From an uncultured Alistipes sp. (GTDB taxonomy: Bacteria > Bacteroidota > Bacteroidia > Bacteroidales > Rikenellaceae), in contig CALUIK010000002.1 of NCBI GenBank assembly GCA_944320685.1, positions 186,001 through 250,000 on the forward strand: a DNA stretch of 64,000 nucleotides. The letters run 5' to 3'. The notes below the pieces were generated by a model. That model saw nothing but the letters and a program-made list of their open reading frames with translations, made no database searches and was not told where the DNA came from. Both the position numbers and the translations under genes were made by a program. Positions 44,038 to 51,896 of this stretch are shown here, one piece after another (position 1 is the stretch's first letter; each line of letters starts with the position of its first letter).

Positions 44038-45165
44038 ATGGCGCATTATGATTATTTGATTGTGGGTGCGGGCCTGTTCGGTGCGACGTATGCGTTCAAA
44101 GCCAATGAGATCGGCCGGAAATGCCTGGTGATAGACCGGAGGGGCCATGTCGGGGGCAACCTCTATTGCGAGAGTATCGAAGGCATCAATGTCCATAAAT
44201 ACGGCGCCCACATATTCCACACCTCGAATAAGGAGGTGTGGGATTTTGTCAATTCGCTGGTGGAGTTCAACAGGTATACCAATTCGCCTGTCGCCAATTA
44301 CGACGGCCGTTTATACAATCTGCCGTTCAACATGAATACGTTTTACCAGATGTGGGGAACGATTACCCCTCTGGAGGCGCAACAGAAGATAGGGGAACAG
44401 CGGAAGGAGGCCGCCGAAGAGATGAGGCGGCAGGGCGTCGCGGAGCCGCGGAACCTCGAGGAACAGGCGTTGTTGCTGGTCGGACGGGACATATACGAAC
44501 GTCTGATTGCGGGTTATACGGAGAAACAGTGGGGCCGAAAATGTTCGGAGCTGCCGGCGTTCATAATAAAACGTTTGCCCGTGCGCATGGTATACGACAA
44601 CAATTATTTCAACGACAGGTACCAAGGGATACCTGTCGGCGGGTACAATCGGCTGATCGAGCGCCTGCTGTCGGGCTCTGACGTGATGTTGGGGTGCGAT
44701 TTCTTTGACCACAGGGATAAGCTGCTGCCGTTGGCGGACAAGGTCGTATATACGGGGCCGATAGACCGATACTACGACTACCGTTACGGTAAATTGGAGT
44801 ACAGGACCGTGCGTTTCGAGCATGAGACGCTGGCGATGTGTAATTTTCAGGGGAATGCGGTGGTCAACTATACGAGCCGTGCGGTCCCGTATACAAGAAT
44901 TATCGAGCACAAGCACTTCGAGATGTTCGGGGATGAGGTGTCGAAGAGAGAAGTAACCGTAATTTCGAAGGAATACAGCTCGGAATGGACCGAGGAAAGC
45001 GAACCGTATTATCCCGTCAACGACACCAGAAACAATGACCTATACATGAAGTACAAGCGGTTGGCCGACAGTGAGAAGGATGTTGTCTTCGGCGGCCGTC
45101 TGGCCGAGTACCGGTATTATGACATGCACAATGTGATAGAGAAAGTATTAGACATGTTCCGATGA
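44038..45165 (+). CDS. glf: UDP-galactopyranose mutase
   Basis: Flavoenzyme converting UDP-galactopyranose to UDP-galactofuranose for surface glycans. The 375-residue product has the FAD motif DYLIVGAGLFGATYAF, the GNLYCESIEGINVHKYGAHIFHT block, the RMVYDNNYFND active-site region, and the C-terminal FGGRLAEYRYYDMHNVI. Full length. Arginine codons here include many AGG and CGG, unlike neighbours. It overlaps the next gene by four bases (ATGA), so the two are translationally coupled. Confidence 0.96.
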   Translation: MAHYDYLIVGAGLFGATYAFKANEIGRKCLVIDRRGHVGGNLYCESIEGINVHKYGAHIFHTSNKEVWDFVNSLVEFNRYTNSPVANYDGRLYNLPFNMNTFYQMWGTITPLEAQQKIGEQRKEAAEEMRRQGVAEPRNLEEQALLLVGRDIYERLIAGYTEKQWGRKCSELPAFIIKRLPVRMVYDNNYFNDRYQGIPVGGYNRLIERLLSGSDVMLGCDFFDHRDKLLPLADKVVYTGPIDRYYDYRYGKLEYRTVRFEHETLAMCNFQGNAVVNYTSRAVPYTRIIEHKHFEMFGDEVSKREVTVISKEYSSEWTEESEPYYPVNDTRNNDLYMKYKRLADSEKDVVFGGRLAEYRYYDMHNVIEKVLDMFR

Positions 45166-46013
45166 AAGACGACATGAATATCTCGATATTGGTGTGCTAC
45201 CACAAGGAATTTGCCGTATACAGGGATCCGGCATATATGCCTATACATGTGGGCCGCAGCCTGTCGCCCTTCCGGCTGGATATGGCGGGCGACGACACGG
45301 GCGACAACATAAGCGCCAAGAATGCGTCGTTCTGTGAACTGACGGCAATGTATTGGGCGTGGAAAAACCTCAAGGGCGTCGACTTCATAGGGTTGTGCCA
45401 TTACAGGCGGTTTTTCGATTTCCATAATGTCATCCCCTCGGTCTATTCGTACAAGTACGAGGATGTCGAAAGGTTCGGCGACTATGATTTCTCCATCACC
45501 GATGGCCTGAAAAAGGAACTTGCCGCGGGCGGTGTGGTTGTGGCGAATCCCTATTATATGAAGAGGAGCGTCTTCGAGCACTACTGCATGAGCCACGTGC
45601 CCGACGATTTGAAGAAGTTGAGGGATATAATACATGCGGACGGGGAGCGGGAATTCATCGAAGCCTTCGATAGGGTGATGCTGGGAAACAGCCTTTCGTT
45701 ATACAACATGTTCGTTATGTCGTGGTCCGACTTCGAAGGATACTGTTCGTGGCTTTTCGGTATACTATTCAGGTTGGAGAGCAAGATCGATATTACGGAC
45801 TACTCGCCGTATCAGAGGCGCGTGTTCGGATTCATGGCCGAGCGCCTTCTTTCGGTTTATCTCATTGCAAAGCGCAAGGAACGGCTCTATTATCCCGTGG
45901 TGCAGTTCGTGGATGCCGCCGAGGTTAATAACCACAGGCCGGTAAGGCAGTTTTTCAGCGTGTTGAATAAGAGGATGCGGTTCATGCTCAAGCCGAAACC
46001 CGAATATTTTTGA
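45162..46013 (+). CDS. DUF4422 family glycosyltransferase-like protein
   Basis: The 283-residue product matches the DUF4422 pattern: NISILVCYHKE at the N-terminus, NISAKNASFCELTAMYWAWKN, and the strongly conserved IGLCHYRRFF followed by a C-terminal half with SPYQRRVFGFMAERLL. DUF4422 proteins occur in capsule and LPS clusters and are thought to be glycosyltransferases. Coupling to glf suggests a galactofuranosyl transfer (inference). Eleven of its twenty arginine codons are AGG by my count, against mainly CGC/CGT elsewhere. Confidence 0.85.
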   Translation: MKDDMNISILVCYHKEFAVYRDPAYMPIHVGRSLSPFRLDMAGDDTGDNISAKNASFCELTAMYWAWKNLKGVDFIGLCHYRRFFDFHNVIPSVYSYKYEDVERFGDYDFSITDGLKKELAAGGVVVANPYYMKRSVFEHYCMSHVPDDLKKLRDIIHADGEREFIEAFDRVMLGNSLSLYNMFVMSWSDFEGYCSWLFGILFRLESKIDITDYSPYQRRVFGFMAERLLSVYLIAKRKERLYYPVVQFVDAAEVNNHRPVRQFFSVLNKRMRFMLKPKPEYF

Positions 46014-46103
46014 AGATTGACGTGGCGGCTACCTGCCCGTGTGGCGGCCACGGCGGCAGACAAGGCTTGTCTTGCCGGAAAAGACAGCGATAACGGGTAT
46101 GGT

Positions 46104-46133
46104 GCAAAAAACTCCCGCCGGCCGGCGGGAGTT
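46104..46133 (-). terminator. Terminator of tmRNA
   Basis: Minus-strand palindrome of about 24 bases (46110-46133, ACTCCCGCCGG arms) runs into seven U (46110-46104). Confidence 0.88.
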
Positions 46134-46149
46134 GTCCGTATGGGGCTTG

Positions 46150-46548
46150 TGGAGGCGGCGGGAGTCGAACCCGCGTCCAAACAAGGAACCCGAAGGCTTT
46201 CTACACGTTTATTCTGCGATTGATCCTCTTGCACGGGATGGCCGCAGACGGCCTGACCCTTGCCGCAGTCTCTTTGTTTTCGCCCGACAGCCGAGACTTC
46301 CGCCGTGCTATCCCCTAATTGATGATACCCCGTATGAACGGTTGCCTAAGGGCGGGGCCCCCGTTCGGGATACTCGTCATCGAATCGCCTCGGACCCGAT
46401 GATTAAGCCTTTTTTCCTTGAAAATTAGGCAGCGAGTGCATAGCTGTTATTGCCATTTGTAGTTCGAGTGTTGAGATTTACGAGCCACCACACAAAGCTC
46501 GACGTGCTTACGATCAGATTCTGCAAGCTGTCAAAACCGGTCGCCCCC
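46150..46548 (-). ncRNA. ssrA: tmRNA (SsrA)
   Basis: Rescues stalled ribosomes. On the minus strand the RNA starts GGGGGCG (46548 downward), which pairs with CGCCTCC at the 3' end (7 pairs with one G-U); the T arm GGGTTCGACTCCC is intact and the discriminator is A (46150). CCA is not encoded. The tag frame is 46454-46425: GGC resume codon, then a tag reading GNNSYALAA and TAA. The closing YALAA matches the usual protease signal. Confidence 0.95.
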
Positions 46549-46560
46549 GATCAGACGGTG

Positions 46561-46568
46561 CAAAAATA
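46561..46568 (-). promoter_or_regulatory. -7 promoter element of ssrA
   Basis: Minus-strand TATTTTTG (46568-46561) lies 13 bases upstream of the mature 5' end. Confidence 0.65.
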
Positions 46569-46602
46569 GTGAAATATTTTTACAACGTTACATTTTTGTC
46601 GC

Positions 46603-46610
46603 TACATTTG
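46603..46610 (+). promoter_or_regulatory. -7 promoter element of lrgAB, possibly leaderless
   Basis: TACATTTG matches TAnnTTTG; the lrgA ATG (46616) is about where transcription should begin, so the mRNA may have no leader. Confidence 0.5.
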
Positions 46611-46615
46611 CCGCC

Positions 46616-46948
46616 ATGATCGGAATTTTGGCAATTCTCGCGTGCTGGGGAGCGGGAAATCTCATCAGCATGCTTTCGGGCGGATATGTATCCGGAAACG
46701 TCATAGGAATGGTATTGCTCTATGGTGCACTGCATTATCGTGTCGTCAAGGCGGAACGTGTGGCTTCGGTGGCCAAGTTCCTGCTCGGGGCCATGGCCCT
46801 CTTCTTCGTGCCGTTCGGTGTGGGGCTCATGGCATCATACGAGGTTATAGCCGACAATCTGGTCGCCGTAGCCGCAGCCGCGGCAATAAGCACGGTGCTC
46901 GTAATAGCCGTAATAGGTTTCGTATGTCAGAAAATGCGTAAGAGATGA
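46616..46948 (+). CDS. lrgA: CidA/LrgA family membrane protein
   Basis: The 110-residue product is nearly all hydrophobic, with four predicted helices. LISMLSGGYVSGNVIGMVLLYG and KFLLGAMALFFVPFGVGLM match the conserved LrgA/CidA core (P/SGxxxGMxLL and MxLFFVPxGVG). The family is holin-like or linked to export of small molecules such as pyruvate. Its stop overlaps the start of lrgB (ATGA, 46945-46948). Confidence 0.9.
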   Translation: MIGILAILACWGAGNLISMLSGGYVSGNVIGMVLLYGALHYRVVKAERVASVAKFLLGAMALFFVPFGVGLMASYEVIADNLVAVAAAAAISTVLVIAVIGFVCQKMRKR

Positions 46949-47640
46949 TACACCAGTTCTTGGAGTCGGAAACATTCCTTCTCGCACTCACGATCGCAAT
47001 ATATTGTGCCGGCACGGCGATATACCGCCGCACGGGTATATCGCTGCTGCATCCCGTAGTCGTCACCTTCCTGTCGCTGATTGGGTTCCTGTTGGTGTCC
47101 GGCATCCCGTACGAGGCATATCGCGAGGCGACGCGGATCCTCGACTTCGGGCTCGGCATGTCGGTGGTGGCGCTGGGCTACCTGCTTTACGAGCAGGAGG
47201 AGCGAATGCGCGGGCAGGTGCTGCCTATTCTCGCCTCGGTGGTAACGGGCAGCGTGGTGGGCATTCTGAGCGTCGTGTACGTAGCCCGTTTTCTGGGGGC
47301 GTCGCGGCTAATTCAGGACTCTTTGGTGCCTAAATCGGTGACGGTGCCCATTGCGGTAAATATATCGGAAAATATAGGCGGCGAAACGTCGATAACCGCT
47401 GTCGTGGTCTTCGTCGTGGGGATATTCGGTGCCTTGATCGGGTTTTCGCTCATGCGGCTGCTCCATATCGACGATCCTGTGGCGCGCGGTCTGGCGATGG
47501 GGTCGGCGGCGCACGGCATAGGTACGGCCCGTTCGATCGAGAAGGGTGCCGTGGAGGGGGCCTTAAGCGGTCTGGCAATGGCGCTTATGGGCATAGCCAC
47601 GGCCCTGCTGGCGCCCGTCATGTCCCGATTCTTATATTGA
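46945..47640 (+). CDS. lrgB: LrgB/CidB family membrane protein
   Basis: The 231-residue integral membrane protein has six or more helices. SLVPKSVTVPIAVNISENIGG and GLAMGSAAHGIGTARSIEKG are the signature segments of LrgB (PKSVTxPIA and HxxGTAxA). It works with LrgA, encoded by the overlapping upstream gene. There is no LytTR/LytS pair adjacent, unlike in staphylococci. Confidence 0.93.
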   Translation: MIHQFLESETFLLALTIAIYCAGTAIYRRTGISLLHPVVVTFLSLIGFLLVSGIPYEAYREATRILDFGLGMSVVALGYLLYEQEERMRGQVLPILASVVTGSVVGILSVVYVARFLGASRLIQDSLVPKSVTVPIAVNISENIGGETSITAVVVFVVGIFGALIGFSLMRLLHIDDPVARGLAMGSAAHGIGTARSIEKGAVEGALSGLAMALMGIATALLAPVMSRFLY

Positions 47641-47798
47641 TGAACGCTTCGCATCCGCCGTCAAACCTTTATCGCGGCGGTTGTGTCGTATTGGCGGCCG
47701 TGTGCTGCAACGGAGCCATCCATTTGCCGAAATGCCCCGTGTGCGGTGTGGGTGGGCAAAATTTTCGCAAGATAGTTTTTAAATCTATTTAAAAATAG

Positions 47799-47806
47799 TA
47801 TCTTTG
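47799..47806 (+). promoter_or_regulatory. -7 promoter element of the AspT-type transporter
   Basis: TATCTTTG matches TAnnTTTG, 33 bases before the ATG; AT-rich -33 region. Confidence 0.6.
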
Positions 47807-47839
47807 CGATCTGTTTGAAAATCAAATCAGCTTTCGGTC

Positions 47840-49504
47840 ATGGAGTGGTTGTATACTCTGTTTACTGGCGATGGGATTGCCCATACCGTCATTGTGGTCT
47901 CGTTGGTCATAACGCTGGGCATACTCCTTGACAAGGTGAAGGTAAAGGGCATATCCTTCGGTGTTACATGGATACTGTTCGTCGGCATCGCGGCGGGGCA
48001 TATCGGTTTTACGGTAGAACCGCAGACGTTGAACTTCATCAAGGAGTTCGGACTGATACTCTTTGTCTTCTCCATAGGTCTTCAGGTCGGCCCGGGGTTT
48101 ATCTCCTCGCTTAAGGAGGGGGGTATAAAACTCGTCGGTTGTGCCGTGGCCATAGTGTTGCTGGGAGTGGCCACCACTTATGTAATATATCTGGTGACGG
48201 GTACCCCGATGCCTACTATGGTGGGCGTACTCTCCGGCGCCGTGACCAATACTCCGGGGCTCGGTGCCGCGCAGCAGGCATATGCCGACGCTACGGGCAT
48301 AGACGATCCTACAATAGCGCTGGGTTATGCCGTGGCATATCCGCTCGGCGTGGTGGGCATAATTCTCTCGATGATATTTGTCCGTGTGGCCACACGGGTC
48401 GATTTCGCCGAGGAGAACAAGGCCCTCGAGGAGATGAGCGGCGAGCGCAACTATGCCGACCGTCTTTCGGTTCTCTTCTCGAATGGTGCGCTGGACGGGA
48501 AGAACATAGCCCATTTGAGCACATTGATAAACCGTTCGTTTGTCATATCGCGCATAATGCACAATGACGGATCGATCACCATCGCCGACGGCGACAGCGT
48601 GCTCAAGGTTGGCGACAGGCTGCGCCTGATATGTTCGCCGGAGGATACGGAGGCGATCGTGGCCTTTCTGGGCCAGCGTATCGAAATATCGATGGAGGAG
48701 TGGGGCGCAGGACAACTCTCGCAGAAGCAGCTTGTCTCGCGGCGCATAATAATCACGAAGCCCGAGATCAACGGCAAGCGCCTGTCGGATCTGCATTTGC
48801 GTACGAAGTACGGTATCAACATAACGCGCATAAACCGTTCGGGTATTGACCTCATACCTTACCAGGGCATGGAACTGCAGATGGGCGACCGCGTCATGGC
48901 CGTCGGCAATGAGACTGCGATAGAGCAGGTTGCTGGCGTGCTTGGCAACTCGCTCAAGAAACTGCGCGAGCCGCAGCTCCTGACCATATTCCTCGGTATC
49001 GCGCTTGGTGTGTTGCTCGGGTCGATCCCGTTGATGAATATTCCGCAGCCCGTAAAACTCGGCCTTGCCGGAGGGCCGCTTATCGTGGCCATTCTTATCG
49101 GACGCTTCGGTCCGCATTTCCATTTGGTTACGTATACCACCATGAGTGCCAACCTCATGTTGCGCGAGGTGGGCCTTGCGCTCTTTCTCGCGGGGGTGGG
49201 CATAAGTGCAGGCGACGGCTTCATCGAGGCCATTGCAGACGGAGGATACCGTTGGATAGGGTACGGTGTCATCATAACGGTGGTCCCGATCATACTCGTG
49301 GGATTGTTTGCACGCCTGAGGCTCAAGATGAGCTATTATACGTTGATGGGCCTTATTGCCGGAAGTACGACGGATCCCCCGGCATTGGGATATGCGAGCG
49401 GCGCTGCCGGCAACGACATGCCTGCCGTGGGATATGCAACTGTATATCCCGTGGTGATGTTCCTGCGCGTGCTGACGGCACAGCTGCTGATACTCGCGGC
49501 CTGA
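47840..49504 (+). CDS. AspT/YidE-family transporter with two RCK_C domains
   Basis: The 554-residue protein has two membrane repeats of the aspartate:alanine exchanger family (about 1-180 and 375-554) around two cytoplasmic TrkA-C/RCK_C domains (about 205-285 and 290-370). The GAVTNTPGLGAAQQAYADATG and AGSTTDPPALGYASGAAG stretches are the matching pore motifs of the two halves. The YidE/YbjL branch has no confirmed substrate; dicarboxylates or amino acids are the known range in relatives. Monocistronic. Confidence 0.9.
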   Translation: MEWLYTLFTGDGIAHTVIVVSLVITLGILLDKVKVKGISFGVTWILFVGIAAGHIGFTVEPQTLNFIKEFGLILFVFSIGLQVGPGFISSLKEGGIKLVGCAVAIVLLGVATTYVIYLVTGTPMPTMVGVLSGAVTNTPGLGAAQQAYADATGIDDPTIALGYAVAYPLGVVGIILSMIFVRVATRVDFAEENKALEEMSGERNYADRLSVLFSNGALDGKNIAHLSTLINRSFVISRIMHNDGSITIADGDSVLKVGDRLRLICSPEDTEAIVAFLGQRIEISMEEWGAGQLSQKQLVSRRIIITKPEINGKRLSDLHLRTKYGINITRINRSGIDLIPYQGMELQMGDRVMAVGNETAIEQVAGVLGNSLKKLREPQLLTIFLGIALGVLLGSIPLMNIPQPVKLGLAGGPLIVAILIGRFGPHFHLVTYTTMSANLMLREVGLALFLAGVGISAGDGFIEAIADGGYRWIGYGVIITVVPIILVGLFARLRLKMSYYTLMGLIAGSTTDPPALGYASGAAGNDMPAVGYATVYPVVMFLRVLTAQLLILAA

Positions 49505-49525
49505 TAGGGCCATGCGGAGAATATG

Positions 49526-49708
49526 CTATTTCGGGCGTCGGCCGCAATCGGGCCGGCGCTTCTTTATTTCCCGAAGGGGGCATGCGGTGTCGGAGCACGA
49601 GGCGCACGAGGAGTATTTGCGGGACCTTATGCGCCGTACGATGCCGCGTACGGCGAACGCTGCCGTTACTGCGCCTATGATGGCGACGGTTATTTGCTGC
49701 CAATCCAT
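49526..49708 (-). CDS. Small Cys-rich single-helix membrane protein (FeoB-associated-like)
   Basis: The 60-residue product begins MDWQQITVAIIGAVTAAFAVRGIVRRIR, one membrane helix followed by basic residues, then CASCSDTACPL with four... in fact three closely spaced Cys, and a Lys/Arg-rich tail. This layout matches the short FeoB-associated Cys-rich membrane proteins of Bacteroidetes. No feoAB is nearby. The cysteines could bind a metal or cluster (inference). It converges on the AspT-type transporter with 21 bases between stops. A near-consensus -7 element (TATCTTTA) lies around 49728-49736. Confidence 0.65.
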   Translation of the reverse strand: MDWQQITVAIIGAVTAAFAVRGIVRRIRSRKYSSCASCSDTACPLREIKKRRPDCGRRPK

Positions 49709-49886
49709 GCCGGTGTGTTTTTACGGCATAAAGATACTAAAATAGTCGGATGCATGCATGCGGTGCGCTACCCGTCGCATATGGCAGTGTTTGACATGGG
49801 CGTATGGACTATTCAGGCGGGTATATGTGCCAGTAGGTATGATTGTTGTGATGCCGGACTGGTTGAGTTTGCGTTTTTTTGCGAAA
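49709..49886. other. Intergenic region between the small Cys-rich gene and the Hc1 gene
   Basis: Divergent promoter region of about 240 bases to the Hc1 start. Apart from the promoter elements nothing gene-like was recognised; the two plus-strand frames here lack family features. Confidence 0.5.
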
Positions 49887-49919
49887 TTTGTTTGGATGTT
49901 GGAAAATTTTGTATATTTG
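49887..49919 (+). promoter_or_regulatory. Promoter of the Hc1-like gene
   Basis: TTTG (49887-49890 or 49891-49894) and TATATTTG (49912-49919) form a good -33/-7 pair, 35 bases before the ATG. Confidence 0.7.
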
Positions 49920-49953
49920 CAAAAAATATCAAACCATTAAACAGATAACGAAT

Positions 49954-50130
49954 ATGAAAAATTTGGTAGATCAGATCGCTACTCAGTACGAGGCTTTCTC
50001 GACCAACGCATGTGCCCAGATTGAGAAAAATAACAAGGCTGCAGGTGTGCGTGCACGCAAGGCTGCTCTGGAGTTGACGAAACTTCTCAAGGATTTCCGC
50101 AAGATGTCGGTTGACGAGGCCAAGAAATAA
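49954..50130 (+). CDS. Histone H1-like protein Hc1 family
   Basis: The 58-residue protein MKNLVDQIATQYEAF... is one helical, Lys/Arg-rich domain with NNKAAGVRARKAALELTKLL and KDFRKMSVDEAKK. This is the short Hc1-like family conserved in Bacteroidetes, related in composition to the chlamydial Hc1 core but lacking the long Lys/Ala tail. It probably binds DNA or RNA. A strong promoter and terminator suggest high expression. The frame is open upstream to 49879, but that would cover the promoter. Confidence 0.85.
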   Translation: MKNLVDQIATQYEAFSTNACAQIEKNNKAAGVRARKAALELTKLLKDFRKMSVDEAKK

Positions 50131-50151
50131 TCATTACGTATATCAATACGT

Positions 50152-50192
50152 AGTTAGGGGTGTTCCTTCAGGGACATCCCTAACTATTTTTT
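50152..50192 (+). terminator. Terminator after the Hc1-like gene
   Basis: A stem of about 14 pairs (AGTTAGGGG with TCCCTAACT arms, 50152-50184) is followed by six T; it sits before the convergent eptA-like stop. Confidence 0.88.
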
Positions 50193-50204
50193 GTACTTGC
50201 ACCG

Positions 50205-51884
50205 CTACGGCAGCATGATGCCCATGCGGGCGAAATTGTCACGTTGCATGGCGTCGATCCCGATGCCGGCGTCGAGCGGTACGGCCTCGTTGTGGTCGTT
50301 CAGATAGTATCTCGGGGCGTCGTAATCGAAACTGGGGCTCAGCAACGACGCCTTTTCGTTGCAATACGGCGATGTTACCGATGCCATGTCGGCCACGGTG
50401 TGGAATACCGAATAACTCGTCGCCGGAGCATAGCAGTTCTGCCGTGCGGCACGTACCTTGTCGGGGAATAACTGCTCGTATGATGGCGAGAACCATGCCA
50501 GCGACGCCACGTTGAGCTGGTAGTATGTCACCGTAGGCGAGGCGTGCAGGAAGCGTGCGTCGCATTTGTCGAAGAGATCTTCGCCGTGGTCGGAGCAGTA
50601 GAACATCGCGCTGCATCCGCCCGAAGCTTCGAGTGTACGTATTATTTCGGCTATGACATGGTCGGTGTATACGATGGAGTTGTCGTAGGCATTCCGTATC
50701 TTGTCCATGTTGCGCGGGTTTATTGCCACGTCGTCATCAGGCTGGAATATGGCGTATTTGCGCGGGTACCGCTGGTGGTAACTGAAGTGCGAGCCGTACG
50801 AATGGAGAATGAATAAAAGCCTGTCGGACGGGTCATCTTCGAGCGCCTTGCGGATACAGTCGACCATCTGCATGTCGTAACGCGGGGAGTCGATATATAC
50901 CACATGACGGGCATCGTGTGCCAGATTGTCGATCATGGCTCCCTGCGGCGATTGGTTCGATATGAAATATGTCGAGAACCCTGCCTCATTGAAAAGTTGC
51001 GGAAGGCCTTTGCGACGGTAGAGCTCCTCGTGCTGCGAGGTGTGTATCGACGAGAGGATCATAGGTACGCTCTTGTGCGTGGTATTGCTTTGTGTGAGTA
51101 CATTGCGGAACAGGACAATGCCGGATGTCTGCGACAGTTCGGGGTTGGTGCCGCGGTTGTAGCCGTAGAGCTGCCAGTTGGCAGCCCGCGATGCCTCGCC
51201 TATGACCAGCACATATATTTCGCGTTTGCCGTCCGGCAGAGGCTTGTGCCGTGCCTCGAAGGTGAAGCCAGCCGACGTTTGGTCGTAGCGGTCGATTTTG
51301 TTGGTTTCCGATATGCTGAGCCCCATGTTGTAACATACGTTGACAGGGAATACCTCGTCGCGGAGAACGCGGCGTATCTCCCCGCGGCATCCCAACAGCA
51401 ATACTGCTATGCCGGCGGCCATGATGCCGCAGCCCGAGCGCAGCATACTGCGCCGAACATGCGGCGACAGTTCTATTCGGCGGCGTATATGTATGGTGGC
51501 GATCCACAGCAGGGGGATGTACACTACGCATACGGCAATTACGGAGGGGTAAATATTGCTGAGCAGTTCGTTCGCCTCCCCCGGGTTTGTGGTGACAAGG
51601 TTCAGGAACATGTCGGTGGCGATGATGGAGTTGCCGAAGAGGTACGACAGCACTATCTGGAACGCACTGAGGAAGATGAAAAAGATTCCGCACCAGACCA
51701 TCACGCCCGACCTCCGTGCGAGCGAGGCAAAGGCCGTGTATGCCCCCAAAGGCAGGAGAATGCCGGCAACGGTGGCCCACAGCGGATTTTTCTCGGTATA
51801 TGCGAGAACAGCTACCGGCAGCATGAGCGCCGCGACGTAGGCTGCGGCGAGGACGGCAGCATTGTGTTTTATGTTGTTTTTCAT
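50205..51884 (-). CDS. Phosphoethanolamine transferase (EptA-like)
   Basis: The 559-residue inner-membrane enzyme has about five N-terminal helices (to residue 165) and a periplasmic sulfatase-fold domain. VLVIGEASRAANWQLYGYNRGT holds the first metal Glu; QSNTTHKSVPMILS the likely catalytic Thr; and FYCSDHGEDLFD the Asp-His metal ligands. Such enzymes add phosphoethanolamine to lipid A or to other surface glycans. It is the last gene of a three-gene operon (YtfJ-like, Omp85-like barrel, this gene) with gaps of 9 and 12 bases. Lipid A modification that lowers cationic-peptide binding is the family role; here inferred. Confidence 0.9.
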   Translation of the reverse strand: MKNNIKHNAAVLAAAYVAALMLPVAVLAYTEKNPLWATVAGILLPLGAYTAFASLARRSGVMVWCGIFFIFLSAFQIVLSYLFGNSIIATDMFLNLVTTNPGEANELLSNIYPSVIAVCVVYIPLLWIATIHIRRRIELSPHVRRSMLRSGCGIMAAGIAVLLLGCRGEIRRVLRDEVFPVNVCYNMGLSISETNKIDRYDQTSAGFTFEARHKPLPDGKREIYVLVIGEASRAANWQLYGYNRGTNPELSQTSGIVLFRNVLTQSNTTHKSVPMILSSIHTSQHEELYRRKGLPQLFNEAGFSTYFISNQSPQGAMIDNLAHDARHVVYIDSPRYDMQMVDCIRKALEDDPSDRLLFILHSYGSHFSYHQRYPRKYAIFQPDDDVAINPRNMDKIRNAYDNSIVYTDHVIAEIIRTLEASGGCSAMFYCSDHGEDLFDKCDARFLHASPTVTYYQLNVASLAWFSPSYEQLFPDKVRAARQNCYAPATSYSVFHTVADMASVTSPYCNEKASLLSPSFDYDAPRYYLNDHNEAVPLDAGIGIDAMQRDNFARMGIMLP

Positions 51885-51896
51885 GTCCGTTCTACG

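Noticed and set aside
46150..46230. Candidate tRNA gene suggested by a T arm near 46160
   Set aside because: It is the tRNA-like 3' end of tmRNA; no anticodon arm is present and the acceptor pairs with 46548-46542.
44038..46548. Genomic island integrated at ssrA
   Set aside because: Despite deviant codons in glf-DUF4422, no integrase, flanking repeat of the ssrA 3' end, or other mobile gene is seen; kept only as a codon-use finding.
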